Source: Diabrotica undecimpunctata
Lineage: Eukaryota; Arthropoda; Insecta; Coleoptera; Chrysomelidae
Assembly (NCBI RefSeq): GCF_040954645.1
Contig: NC_092805.1
Location: 77,512,257 to 77,576,256 of the forward strand
DNA length: 64,000 bases
Direction: 5' to 3'
The notes beneath the pieces are model-generated. The model was not told where the DNA came from. It saw nothing but the letters and a program-made list of their open reading frames with translations, and made no database searches. Positions 33,558 to 44,646 of the stretch are shown in pieces. Numbering within the stretch: position 1 is the stretch's first letter; each line of letters opens with the position of its first letter. The position numbers and the translations under genes were made by a program.

Positions 33558-36500
33558 CACATCATTTTCAACTCTCTAATTCAATGGAACATAAATGGGT
33601 ATTACACCCATTTAGAAATGTTAAAATTACTAATTTCAAAACATAAACCTAGTCTGATATGTTTACAAGAAACCCACTTCAAAAACAACAAAGCTCATGA
33701 CTTGAAGAATTTCAATTGTTTTTTTAGAAATCGAGAAAATTCGAAAATTGCAAGCGGAGGGGTAGCAATCTACATAAAAGATAGCTTTGACGCTAAACTG
33801 ATAAAACTCACAACAACTATTGAAGCAATTGGAATTAGAGTCACAGACACAATTTCTTTTTCAATTTGCAATATTTACATTCCCCCCAATAAAGAACTCG
33901 ATTCAAAAGAAATTTCAAACTTATTAAATCAACTACCTGCTCCAAGGATAATAATTGGAGATTTCAATGCACATAATCCGTTATAGGGTTCAGCAAAACT
34001 AACATCTCTAGGTCGAAAAATAGAAAAAATAATAGAAGAAGTCAACCTAAATATTCTTAACGACGGACAACATACGCGCTTTGACACAAGAACAGGTGAA
34101 GGCTCTTGTATAGATCTATGTATTTGCGAACCATCAATTACACATACTCTTACGTGGGATGTGTTACCAGATCTATATGATAGTGATCACTACCCTATCA
34201 TAATAAGCAATGAACTACAATCAACTACCCCGCAACAACTAAAATGGAATTTAAAAGGCGCAAATTGGACAGAATTTCAAAATTACGTTGAAAACAACCT
34301 GCAAAACCTAAATGACAATGTAGATATAGACAAAACAATATACTCTCTGACAAACGTAATCACAGAATCAGCAAAAAAGTACGTTGGAATAATTAAGTAC
34401 GATCACAAACATCAGTCGGTACCTTGGTGGAATCATGACTGCAAAGAAGCATTAAAACAATCGAAACAAGCTTTTAATAAATTCAAACGACAAAAAACTC
34501 AAGAAAATTCTATAGAATTCAAAAAATTAAGGGCAGTCGCTAGGTATACCATTAAAAAAGCCAAACGTGACTCTTGGAGAGAATATGTCACCACAATACA
34601 TAGTTCAACTCCTATAACAGCTATATGGAAAAAAGTCAACAAAATGTCTTGTTCCAAACCCCATAAATCAATAAACTTTTTAACTCAAAATAACACTATT
34701 TATAAAAGCCCAGAAGAAATATCCAATATACTAGCATCTACTTATGAATATAACTCAAGTAACTTAAATTATACTTCCAATTTCTTAAAAATCAAAATAA
34801 AAGAAGAAAAAAATCCTATAGAATATTACGATCAAAACAATAACGATCTCAATATACAAATAACAAAGGAAGAATTAGAAAATGTATTTCAGAATTGTAA
34901 GAACACTTGTCCTGGACCCGACAATATACCGTTTATATTTCTTAAAAATTTAGGCTCTCAATCTAAAGAACACCTACTCAAAATCTACAATATAATCTTA
35001 TCCAGAAACGTATTTCCTAAATCATGGAAAAATTCAATCATAATACCTATTCAAAAACCAACTAAACCAAAATCAGATCCACAAACATATCGACCGATAT
35101 CCCTCACATGTAGCATAGGTAAAATATTAGAAAAGATAATAAACAATAGGCTTATGTGGTATTTAGAAGCAAACAAATTAATTATTCCAGAACAATGTGG
35201 TTTCCGAAAACATCGCTCAACTTTAGACAATCTCGTTGACTTACAATCAGAAATCCACGAAGCATTTGCAATAAAACAGCATTGTGTTGGAATATTTTTT
35301 GATATAAGCAAAGCATATGATACAGTTTGGAAATATTCAATCATTAAAACACTCAGCAGCTGGTTAATAAGGGGTAACATATTAAAATACATTTCAAATT
35401 TTCTTGAAAACAGACAATTTCAAGTTCGAGTTGACGGAACATATTCTCAAACAAAAATTCAACAAAATGGTATACCACAAGGATCAAATTTAAGCACAAC
35501 TTTATTCTTAGTAGCAATAAATTCGATATTAACACAAATTGAAAACCCCGTCAAAGCTAGATTATACGCTGACGACCTAGTTATTTTCTGTAGAGGAAAA
35601 AACATAGCAACGATTCACAATCACATTCAAAAAGCGTTAACACACATTGAGAAATGGTCAGCTACAAGTGGACTTCAGTTTAACACTACAAAAACGAAAG
35701 CAATATGTTTCTCAAAGAGAAATCAAATCCAAACAAAAGAATTATATCTACACGAACAAAAACTAGATTATGTAGAAGAAATCCGATTTTTGGGTATGAC
35801 GTTTGATAAAAAATTAACTTGGAAGACACATATTCAACAGCTGAAAAAATCCTGTCTACCTGGTATAAATTTACTACGATCCCTTGCCTTTAAAAACTGG
35901 GGTGCCGATTATTCAAGTTTAATACTTATTTACAAATCCATAATTCGATCAAAACTTGACTATGGAGCCATCGTCTACAACTCCTCCAAAAAAACACATT
36001 TGAAGTCACTAGATATTATCCAAAATAGATGTCTACGTATTTCTTTAGGTGCTCACTACACAAGTCCCATTCAAAGTCTTTATTGGGAAAGTGGAGAACT
36101 TCCTCTTTCTTTCAGAAGACAATATCTAAGCCTAACATATGCAGCGGCAGTGTCATCAAACCGAAATAATCCAGTACTGCATAACGTTTTTGCTGATCGA
36201 TTTACAAATAAATTCCAACAAACACATCAAATTGATCATCCTTTTTACTTTCGTATAAAATCATACTTATCCAAATTAAATTTTCAATTTTCAAAAACCT
36301 ATGATACCTCTTCAATCCACAACCCAGCACCATGGACAATATCTATTCCTGATATCGACATCAGTCTAACAAGCCTAAGAAAATCAGAGATATCATCAAC
36401 CGTCATTAAACAAAAGTTTTATACACTATTAAACAGATATGGCAATACCTACAACGTATACACCGATGCGTCAAAAAATGAAGACAGAGTTGGAGCAGCA

Positions 36501-37253
36501 ATTTTTTCGGAAGACTCCTCAGTTAGTTTCAAATTGCCATCAATTACAACCATCTTTTCGGCTGAATTATTTGCAATCCTAAAAGCACTATTGTTAATAC
36601 AAAACAAAAACAAAGAAAGATATATAATAATCACAGATTCTTTAAGTTCATTATCCTCACTGACTCAATTGTACTGTGACAACCCCCTTCTACTTCTAAT
36701 TAAAAAAGAACTTAAAAACATTGCAAATAAGAACATCCAAGTTCACTTTTTATGGGTGCCTTCTCATATAGGAATTGAAGGTAACGAAGTTGTAGATAAA
36801 CTAGCTAAGAACGCACCAACTAACCCGATGTCCGAAGAAAGTAATATATTGGTACAAAACGATTTAAAACCATACCTTAAACAAAAAATAATTCAAAAAT
36901 GGCAAGAATCTTGGTACAACACTCCATCAAGGCTATACGAAGTCAACAAACATTCACATCTTTGGAAACCAAAAATAAAAGACAGGAGAGAGCAAGTGAT
37001 ACTTACCCGTCTCCGTATCGGCCATACACGACTTACTCATGACTATTTATTCCAGCGCAAAAATAAACCAGTGTGTGAAGTGTGCAACAGTGCTCTAACG
37101 GTTAAACATTTTTTAATACAGTGTCCCAAATATAATAGTGAACGACTAAAATATAACATACCCAACTCCCTAAGAGATGCCCTAGAAGAAAATACAGACA
37201 CCCGAAAAATATTTTCCTATCTTAAAGACTGCCAACTCCTTCAAAAGATCTAA
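33558..37253 (+). pseudogene. LINE ORF2: AP endonuclease, reverse transcriptase, RNase H; one nonsense codon
   Basis: ORF2 nicks target DNA and primes reverse transcription. The endonuclease begins SLIQWNINGYYTHLEM, before any in-frame ATG, so its start must lie close to the ORF1 stop. It continues with PSLICLQETHFK, GGVAIYI, IYIPPN and IIIGDFNAHNPL. TAG at 33984 follows, where the family has Trp (NPLWG). The same frame continues with GSCIDLCI and YDSDHYPI. The RT has CPGPDNIPF, YRPISLTCSIGKI, GIFFDISKAYDT (motif A), NGIPQGSNLS (B) and RLYADDLVIFCRG (C, catalytic Asp pair at 35571-35576). RNase H follows near 36460-36830: VYTDASKNED, SAELFAI, ITDSLSS and HFLWVPSHIGIEGNEVVDK-LA. A final CCHC-like block reads CEVCNSALTVKHFLIQC. 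Apart from the TAG it is intact for about 1,200 codons. Confidence 0.94.
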
Positions 37254-37400
37254 AATGAACATTGTAACATACAAAGATATTATTATTATTATTATTGTAA
37301 ACTAATGTATATTTTACTTATTGTATCTATATTGTATTAATCTAAATACGCTAATGACCCTGCGTGGTTGATGCGTTAATATAATAAAAAAAAAAAAAAA

Positions 37401-37413
37401 ATCTTGTTGGACC
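37401..37413. repeat. 3' copy of LINE target-site duplication
   Basis: ATCTTGTTGGACC immediately after the A-tail; equals 31858-31870. Confidence 0.93.
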
Positions 37414-38060
37414 AAATAAATTTCTATGTAACAGCGGTCAAATAAATTAAATCAACTTTTTAACCTAACAAATCCTTTCTACCGCCAGCTCTCTTTCTAA
37501 TATGCTACTCCATTAAGAAACTATAAACAAATTAAAGATGAAACGAACTTAAGTGTACAGGTTTCTAATAATATCTTCTTAACGACTGTTGATTGTTGTT
37601 TAATGTTGTACTCCTGCATCGCAAAGAAAGTTGATCTATTTATTCCATTATAAAAAATGTTTATATGAATAATCATTGGGTACTACGTAAAAAAAATTAC
37701 TGATGACTTGGATGGCTCTTCTGTTAAAGCAAGTATAAGCATTTTAAAATTTGATTCATATTTGAAGAATTATAATCTCCAAATAATAATTATTCGAATA
37801 CGTTTAAAGTATGGTTTAGTATGCAAATCAAAGAATTTAAAAAAATCTACTGCATAGTGATCCTTACGTGACCTGTCATTAATTTTCATTAAATAATTAT
37901 AGTCTCATTGTACTATCATTATTAATTGAATATTGTTAGATATGATTATCATAATTTATTATACTGCAAGGCATGGATAGATGGATAGTTAACAAACAAT
38001 GGCTAAACGATATTTTATTGTGTTTTTATCAAACTTGACTCATTTATTTGTCAAACTTGA

Positions 38061-38063
<3 letters not shown>
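37414..38063. other. AT-rich spacer, nothing recognised
   Basis: No supported frame. Confidence 0.5.

Positions 38064-38142
<79 letters not shown>
38064..38142. repeat. (TA)n microsatellite, left flank of the Gypsy element
   Basis: Perfect TA repeat ending a few bases before the LTR. Confidence 0.97.
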
Positions 38143-38145
<3 letters not shown>

Positions 38146-39502
38146 TGTTATGATGTGTTTTTTGTTTGAATGATGAGCAATGAGTATTTTTAATAATATA
38201 ATATATAGGGTTTTTATCGCGGTTCTCAAAGAATTAGCTTGTAAGTACTTTTTTTAAATTATCTTTATTATAACTATTATGAAACACACATATATATCTA
38301 ACCTAGTCAATGTAAATTTAAAATAAACTATCTTTAAACTGATATTCTTATAAAACTAATTAAATTCTATAGACAATCTAAAATTTAAACAAACTATCTT
38401 CAAAATTGAAATTGTTATGACACTAACTAAATTATATTAACAAAATTTTGTACCTTTCTTTCACTGAATGCCTAAATGAACTATTTTCCACTAAGTATAT
38501 AGATTCTAATCACCACTGAATGTCTTCGTACTTCAGTTATCCTTGTTTTTTGTGAAATTACTTTTTTCAATTATCAGCTTCTACCAATTTATGATATATT
38601 TTTCTTCACCAGCATCTATACACCACCAACCAAACCAGCAAACAGCATTTATATTTATTCTTCTTTTCAATATACCAATATCCAATTATTATAAGTTGAT
38701 TTATACTAATCTCCAACCATAATATAATTTAATTTCTTCCAATATACCTTTTTTTATCTTCAATAATTATTTGTGTATAATTATAAATGTGCATTAAATT
38801 ATATGCATAATTTTTAATCTTCATTTAACTCACTATATTAAACTATTGGACTATTTGTACTTGATTCACTGACTCTAACTAACTTTCATAATAAACTGCT
38901 TGACTTCTGACTAAAAAACTTAAAAACTGCCATCTTGAATCCAAATCACGGGTATTTATATCTTTTTGACATTCTAGAACCATCTCGTAAGAGATCATGT
39001 TCCAATTTGTTCTATTTCATACTTGTATGAATTTTCTGGAACAAACCATTTCGCAAACATGGCCATCTCCGGAGATCCAGAGAATTCCATTCTTTTCTAT
39101 TAATAATTTTGTTTACATTTAGGCTTTTCAGATCAGAATATATAATTAAATTAGTAACTAACACTCTAATTTAATAAAATTCACATTTCAAACAATATAT
39201 TATATAACCCACTTTATATTCGTAAATATTCTTAAACGTCACTTCAGAGTATAAATATCTGTCAATCTCCGAGAGTATTTTTGGTTGCCTAAGCACATGG
39301 CTCACTTATATATATTTACAATATTAAAATACAACTTTTTACAATTATTATATGCTAATTTATTAAAATGCCCTCACATAAATATATTTTTATAAATTTC
39401 TCTAGTATATAACTTATTTAAAATAATCAAATACTTTTTTATATCTAATATTATGTAGTATATAACTTATAAATTATTTTCTATAAACCCCCTATTGTCA
39501 CA
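38146..39502 (-). repeat. 3' LTR of the Gypsy element (element orientation minus)
   Basis: Matches 43273-44625 throughout with few substitutions and 1-4 bp indels. It contains the GGGTTTTTATCGCGGTTCTC block also seen in the third LTR at 62.4 kb. Confidence 0.95.
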
Positions 39503-40010
39503 ATACCCCAAAAATAATATTTAAAATAAATAATTTACTTATTATTTTTTTAAATATTAATTTTCTCATACCTTATTAAATTTAATAAATCAAAATTTTT
39601 TTTTTTTTTTTATTATTTAAAATGTGTTAAATACATCCCTGTTCGCTGTCTATGTCAAAGCAGAGAACAACGGATCACAGATCGGCTATTCTATGGCCAA
39701 ACTGTCATGTCAAATGAAGCAATGGATGCGATATCAGAGAATAAAATATAACCTTAATTAAAAATATAATGGATATTTTGTTCTGTTTATTTATAGACAA
39801 AATCTAGGAAGTATTTCCATTCAAAATAACTTTCATCAATATAAATTGGTAAGTTTTTTCACTTTATTATATTAGAAAGACATTTATTTATAGAATCAAT
39901 TTTATATCTAACCCCAAATTATGATTTTTAGGGTACAAAATAATTTCCATATGTATCAGACAATAAATATGATGTCAAATTGATTCAAAATAATGAAATC
40001 TACCATTTAT
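39503..40010 (-). other. Remnant between pol and the 3' LTR
   Basis: AT-rich, no RNase H or integrase blocks. Next to the LTR the minus strand reads TTTTTGGGGTAT, a plausible polypurine-tract-like end. The junction with pol at about 40070 marks the deletion of the 3' half of pol. Confidence 0.5.
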
Positions 40011-41102
40011 TTAACAAATCAAGTCTATTGAATAAAATGGATATATCAGTAAGCTGTTAGTGTTAAGTTTATAACCTAGATATATCATTACTTTTTGAAA
40101 ATTTGTACATTTTTCTTGATTTATTTTTAGTCCAACTTTGTCTAATCTATTTATTATAATTTTTAGGTGTTTCTCATGATCTTCAGCCGTTTTAGAAAAA
40201 ATTAATATATCATCAATGTAGTGAATTACAAAATGTTCATATTGATCCAAAATATCATGAAGACATCTACATAGAGCACTGCAAGATGATTGAAGTCCAA
40301 ATGGTACTACTTTGAATTGATATACTACTCCATCTATCTGAAATCCTGTATACTGTCTACTTTTTCTTTCTAGAGGTATTAACCAGAAACTATGCTGTAA
40401 ATCGATTTTAGTGAAAAATGACATTCCTGTAATTCTTCCTAATATTCCATCTATACTCATTGGTGCTTCAAATTGCTTTTCAGTAATCTTGTTAATATTC
40501 CTTGCATCCAAACATAACCTGATTTCACCTGATCTTTTTCGTACTACTACTATGGGGTTAATAAAACGTGTGTCTGCCTTCTCAATGATCCCATCTTCTA
40601 ACATATTATTAATTGTTTTGTTTACTACTTCTCTGTATTTATATGGTATTGGGTATGATTTTGTTTTAAAATCTTTTTCTTCTTTAACTTTTATACTATG
40701 GATATAATTTTGTGCAATTCTATTTTCTTCATTGACAAGTCCCTTGTGTTGCTGCAATATGGAAATGACTATTGATTTATATTCTTCAGGGCAATTTAAA
40801 ACTTTTATCACATCTTCTTCTTTACAAATAAAATTATTCTTCATTATGTACTCATTATTCCTTGCTTCCAATTTTACGCACTCCGCCTCGTAGGCATCCA
40901 TCTGCTTAAAATTTCCATTCCTTAAATATTCACTACAATAATTATTCTTTACATTCTTTTGGGACATTTCCCTATCATCAAAATACATTTCTTCTTCATA
41001 AACATCATTATTTTCTTTTAATAATATCCTATCAACTCTTATTCCTTCTTCTACCTCATCTTTCTGCATAAATTTAATTATTTGCCCTTCCAAAGTTACC
41101 AT
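40011..41102 (-). CDS. Gypsy Pol, reverse transcriptase part (363 aa), C-terminally truncated
   Basis: Copies element RNA into DNA. About 100 residues of linker come first, then the RT core: YPIPYKYREVVNKTINNMLE, GIIEKADTRFINPIVVVRK, RLCLDARNINKIT, FFTKIDLQHSFWLIPL (motif A Asp), VPFGLQSSCSALCRC (motif B) and HYIDDILIFSKT (motif C, D297/D298). Similarity stops after YLGYKLN, where a stop soon follows, so connection, RNase H and integrase are absent. The expected motif B 'L..APA.F' is altered to SSCSAL. The frame overlaps the protease end by 7 bases and lies -1 to it. The upstream run of nine A residues suggests it is reached by -1 frameshifting rather than from its own ATG. Confidence 0.9.
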   Translation of the reverse strand: MVTLEGQIIKFMQKDEVEEGIRVDRILLKENNDVYEEEMYFDDREMSQKNVKNNYCSEYLRNGNFKQMDAYEAECVKLEARNNEYIMKNNFICKEEDVIKVLNCPEEYKSIVISILQQHKGLVNEENRIAQNYIHSIKVKEEKDFKTKSYPIPYKYREVVNKTINNMLEDGIIEKADTRFINPIVVVRKRSGEIRLCLDARNINKITEKQFEAPMSIDGILGRITGMSFFTKIDLQHSFWLIPLERKSRQYTGFQIDGVVYQFKVVPFGLQSSCSALCRCLHDILDQYEHFVIHYIDDILIFSKTAEDHEKHLKIIINRLDKVGLKINQEKCTNFQKVMIYLGYKLNTNSLLIYPFYSIDLIC

Positions 41103-41497
41103 TTTTTTTTAAAATCTATCTTTACTTTCTTCTTTTCCAATTCATCATTTCCCATTAATATATCAACACATAAATCCTTGACAATAAATCCTTGCATATT
41201 AATTTCTTTATTAAGAATATTAATTTTAAAATTGGCTAGTTTATCAATTTCACCCAACTTCTTATTATTTGCACCAATAATTTTAATTTTTGGAATCTTT
41301 ATTATATCTGATAGTTTTAATGTATTAAAAATAAAATTCTCCGAGACTAAAGTACTTTCTGAACCAGTATCTATCATAATCTTAATCATTTTATTTTTGG
41401 CCAAAGCATTTATATAAATTAAATTAATAGATTCAATAATTTTATCTTCATCTAAAGAAATAAATTCAGAAGGTTTTTCATAATAGCAATGGCCCAA
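41096..41497 (-). CDS. Gypsy aspartic protease (retropepsin-like)
   Basis: Processes the polyprotein. The catalytic motif IMIDTGSEST (Asp about 43 residues from the TTG at 41497) and the flap-to-end motif VDILMGNDEL are both present, with spacing normal for a retropepsin domain. The domain has no ATG of its own. The frame is open upstream to the gag end, where it reads NFLNYKLGHCYY, perhaps a worn zinc-knuckle region. It lies -1 relative to gag. It ends TAA at 41096 after a run of Lys codons. Confidence 0.87.
   Translation of the reverse strand: MGHCYYEKPSEFISLDEDKIIESINLIYINALAKNKMIKIMIDTGSESTLVSENFIFNTLKLSDIIKIPKIKIIGANNKKLGEIDKLANFKINILNKEINMQGFIVKDLCVDILMGNDELEKKKVKIDFKKKW
41102..41108 (-). 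promoter_or_regulatory. Probable -1 frameshift site, pro-to-pol
   Basis: In protease frame the minus strand reads TTT AAA AAA AAA TGG TAA. The heptamer A AAA AAA is a classic slippery site, and a -1 slip there enters the pol frame two codons before the protease stop. Confidence 0.7.
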
Positions 41498-41514
41498 CTT
41501 GTAATTCAGAAAGT

Positions 41515-43128
41515 TTACTGCACAAAATTTTGATTATTAGAATTGTCAGATTGTATCTGACCACTTGGATCTGATGTACTATGTCTTTCCCTACTATGAC
41601 TTCTACTCACATTTTCTTGCCTTGTACGATTTCGTTCCCTGTCTTCGCAGCTCCTATTCCTTCGAACACAATTTACCTGTCTGTTATAGTTAGGTCGCTC
41701 TGTATTTCTTCTATTGTTAAAATCTTGTCTATTCTTATTAGTACTGTTATTAAAATGTTGTCTATTATAATTAGTATTATTAAAATTTTGTCTATTATAA
41801 CTAGTATTATTATTAAAGTTCTGTCTATTTGGATTACTGTTATTATTATTAAAATTTTTTAAACTATCACCATATCTATTATATGATTGTCTATATTGTT
41901 GATTATCATTATTATATTGAAAGTTATTATTGTTTTTTCTGTTGTTATTATTACTTGTCATATTGCCTCTTTGTATTCTTTGAATAAAATTAATAAAACT
42001 ATCTATTGTTTGAATATTTTGTACAGTTACGGTTTGCACAACATCAGCATCAAAATGTCTAGATACATTTAAGACTGTTTCATCCTCTCTAAGTGGTGGT
42101 TCTAAATATTTTGCAACTGTTATCAATTTCAATGCATAATCTACCATATTTGATTTTAAATTTTGATTATACTTTCCAAAATATAGAATTTCTCTAAACT
42201 TGGCTTGCTCTAGTTCACCCCAATAATAATTTAAAAATTTATTTTCAAATGTTTGAAAATTATCTAAATCATTCTCAATACTAGCAAACCAAGTTGCTGC
42301 ATTGTCATTTAATGTCATTCTAATATAATCTTTAATATCATTAATATTATTCACAAATCTTAATTTATGTTTTAAACTATTTATGTATACTCTAGGATGC
42401 AAATTTTTTATATTACCAGAGAATTTAATCCCAGTCTCATTTGTTAAATTTAAGTAAGGTCTCCCTATGTCTCTCATTTGTGAAATATCATCTATTCTCT
42501 GTTCCACATTTCTTATTTGATGATTATTTATTTGGATATTTTGTTGTATATCATCTAATTTTTCTTCTGTGTTTCTCCTGTCTTCGTTAATTTTTACTTC
42601 TAAGTTACATTTCTGTAACTCTATTTTCTGTTCTATATCTATCTTATTATCTTGAATAATCCTCTTTACTTCTGTCCTCTCATTGTCTATCCTTTTCTTG
42701 TAGTCATTCCGTATACTTTTTATTTCATTTGCAACTTTTTTTTCTGCAGCTTCAAGTTTTTTATCCATTTGTTTTTCCATTTGTTTTATAATTTTATTAT
42801 TATTATCTTCTATTTTCTTTTCTAATTTTCTATAATTCTCTTCCAATTTCTGTTCCATTTTTTTCATGTCTTCTTTGACTTCTTTTGAATTCTCTTCCAA
42901 TTTTTTTATGTCTTCTTTGATTTCTTTTGAATTCTCTTCTATTGTCTTGTTCATCTGCATCATTAATGACATCAAAGCTGCCATATTGACATTTTCCTCT
43001 CTTTCTGGATTCATTTCTGCAGTATCTTGTGGAACTTGAACTAAACTCTCCTCTTGTATAGGTTGTGTTTCTACTTCCACATCTTCTTCATTCTTTTTGC
43101 TTCTTGTACTTTTCTTTCCTTGAGACAT
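41515..43128 (-). CDS. Gypsy Gag (537 aa), coiled-coil and Asn-rich
   Basis: Forms the particle that packages element RNA. An acidic start (EEDVEVETQPIQEESLVQVP) leads into about 190 residues of Lys/Glu-rich heptads (SKEIKEDIKKLEENSKEVKE and similar), a strong coiled coil. A capsid-like region follows (FSGNIKNLHPRVYINSLKHK, then WFASIENDLDNFQTFENKFL, ...YWGELEQAKFREILYFGKYN). The C-terminus is repetitive and Asn-rich (several copies of NRQNFNN) and then Arg/Ser-rich (RSHSRERHS). I see no intact CCHC knuckle; the basic tail may bind RNA instead. The start is the ATG of MSQGKKSTRSKKNEED. The copy at 62.7 kb has the same order. Confidence 0.92.
   Translation of the reverse strand: MSQGKKSTRSKKNEEDVEVETQPIQEESLVQVPQDTAEMNPEREENVNMAALMSLMMQMNKTIEENSKEIKEDIKKLEENSKEVKEDMKKMEQKLEENYRKLEKKIEDNNNKIIKQMEKQMDKKLEAAEKKVANEIKSIRNDYKKRIDNERTEVKRIIQDNKIDIEQKIELQKCNLEVKINEDRRNTEEKLDDIQQNIQINNHQIRNVEQRIDDISQMRDIGRPYLNLTNETGIKFSGNIKNLHPRVYINSLKHKLRFVNNINDIKDYIRMTLNDNAATWFASIENDLDNFQTFENKFLNYYWGELEQAKFREILYFGKYNQNLKSNMVDYALKLITVAKYLEPPLREDETVLNVSRHFDADVVQTVTVQNIQTIDSFINFIQRIQRGNMTSNNNNRKNNNNFQYNNDNQQYRQSYNRYGDSLKNFNNNNSNPNRQNFNNNTSYNRQNFNNTNYNRQHFNNSTNKNRQDFNNRRNTERPNYNRQVNCVRRNRSCEDRERNRTRQENVSRSHSRERHSTSDPSGQIQSDNSNNQNFVQ
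41524..41530 (-). promoter_or_regulatory. Probable -1 frameshift site, gag-to-pro
   Basis: In gag frame the minus strand reads CAA AAT TTT GTG CAG TAA. A AAT TTT fits the X XXY YYZ slippery rule, lies three codons before the gag stop, and a -1 slip enters the protease frame exactly. Confidence 0.75.
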
Positions 43129-43250
43129 TTTGAGACTTTACTTGTTCAAATATAATTAAAAATAAATTCTATAATTTTTCCTTTCTACTGATAATTAATT
43201 TAATTATATGAGAGCACTTATCTTCTCAAACTAATTCTTTTAAATAGAGA

Positions 43251-43269
43251 GCCACCGCGTTGGGTGCCA
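43251..43269 (-). other. Primer-binding site of the Gypsy element
   Basis: Just inside the 5' LTR the minus strand reads TGGCACCCAACGCGGTGGC, close to the TGGCGCCCAACG... sequence complementary to tRNA-Lys 3' ends. The second copy at 62513 reads TGGCGCCCACCGCGGGGC, which is closer still. Two changes here suggest slight decay. Confidence 0.75.
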
Positions 43270-43272
43270 AAT

Positions 43273-44625
43273 TGTTATGATGTGTTTTTTGTTTGAATTA
43301 TGAGCAATGAGTATTTTTAATATTATAATATATAGGTTTTTTATCGCGGTTCTCAAAGAATTAGCTTGTAAGTACTTTTTTAAATTATCTTTATTATAAC
43401 TATTATGAAACACACATATATATATCTAACCTAATCAATGTAAATTTAAAATAAACTATCTTTAAACTGATATTCTTATAAAACTAATTAAATTCTATAG
43501 ACAATCTAAAATTTAAACAAACTATCTTCAAAATTGAAATTGTTATGACATTAACTAAATTATATTAACAAAATTTTGTACCTTTCTTTCACTGAATGCC
43601 TAAATGAACTGTTTTCCACTATATATATTCTAATCACCACTGAAAGTCTTCGTACTTCGGTTATCCTTGTTTTTGTGAAATTACTTTTTTCAATTATCAG
43701 CTTCTACCAATTTAAGATATAGTTTTCTTCACCAGCATTTCTACACCACCAACCAAACCAGCAAACAGCAATTATATTTATTCTTCTTTTCAATATACCA
43801 ATATCCAATTATTATAAGTTGATTTATACTAATCTCCAACCATAATATAATTTAATTTCTTCCAATATACCTTTTTTTATCTTCAATAATTATTTGTGTA
43901 TAATTATAAATGTGCATTAAATTATATGCATAATTTTTAATCTTCATTTAACTCACTATATTAAACTATTGGACTATTTGTACTTGATTCACTGACTCTA
44001 ACTAACTTTCATAATAAACTGCTTGACTTCTGACTAAAAAACTTAAAAACTGCCATCTTGAATCCAAATCACGGGTATTTATATCTTTTTGACATTCTAG
44101 AACCATCTCGTAAGAGATCATGTTCCAATTTGTTCTATTTCATACTTGTATGAATTTTCTGGAACAAACCATTTCGCAAACATGGCCATCTCCGGAGATC
44201 CAGAGAATTCCATTCTTTTCTATTAATAATTTTGTTTACATTTAGGCTTTTCAGATCAGAATATATAATTAAATTAGTAACTAACACTCTAATTTAATAA
44301 AATTCACATTTCAAACAATATATTATATAACCCACTTTATATTCGTAAATATTCTTAAACGTCACTTCAGAGTATAAATATCTGTCAATCTCCGAGAGTA
44401 TTTTTGGTTGCCTAAGCACATGGCTCACTTATATATATTTACAATATTAAAATACAACTTTTTACAATTATTATATGCTAATTTATTAAAATGCCCTCAC
44501 ATAAATATATTTTTATAAATTTCTCTAGTATATAACTTATTTAAAATAATCAAATACTTTTTTATATCTAATATTATGTAGTATATAACTTATAAATTAT
44601 TTTCTATAAACCCCCTATTGTCACA
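43273..44625 (-). repeat. 5' LTR of the Gypsy element (element orientation minus)
   Basis: Near-identical to 38146-39502. It would carry the promoter for minus-strand transcription towards gag; a TATA box could not be singled out in such AT-rich sequence. Confidence 0.95.
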
Positions 44626-44643
44626 ATATATATATATATATAT
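44626..44643. repeat. Short (TA)n between the Gypsy LTR and the next hairpin
   Basis: Nine TA-type steps directly after the LTR end. It separates two elements by only 21 bp. Confidence 0.9.
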
Positions 44644-44646
44644 AAC

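Larger units (their letters stand above)
31871..37400 (+). mobile_element. Full-length I-like non-LTR retrotransposon (about 5.5 kb)
   Basis: Bounded by a 13 bp target-site duplication. A 301 bp 5' UTR is followed by ORF1 with a zinc knuckle, ORF2 with endonuclease, RT and RNase H, a short 3' UTR holding a (TTA)n stretch (37278-37296), and a poly(A) tail (37385-37400). Only one inactivating change was found, a nonsense codon in the endonuclease. The RNase H after RT points to the I/Nimb or a related Jockey-superfamily clade; the exact clade needs a tree. The near-intact state and clean duplication indicate a recent insertion. Confidence 0.95.
38146..44625 (-). mobile_element. Gypsy-type LTR retrotransposon, minus strand, internally deleted
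   Basis: Two LTRs of about 1.35 kb in the same orientation (38146-39502, 43273-44625) enclose gag, protease and the first half of pol on the minus strand. The LTRs begin TGTGACAATAGGGGG and end CATAACA in element orientation, and differ at only a scattering of positions, so insertion is recent. The primer-binding site follows the 5' LTR. The internal part is only 3.8 kb: RNase H and integrase are missing between the RT and the 3' LTR. It therefore cannot move alone. The outer flanks are (TA)n on both sides, and no clear duplication could be read there. Confidence 0.93.

Noticed and set aside
36449..36634. Small minus-strand frame in the LINE RNase H region
   Set aside because: Shadow of ORF2.
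40411..42072. Plus-strand hydrophobic frames opposite Gypsy gag and pol
   Set aside because: Antisense shadows of a clear gag-pro-pol order.
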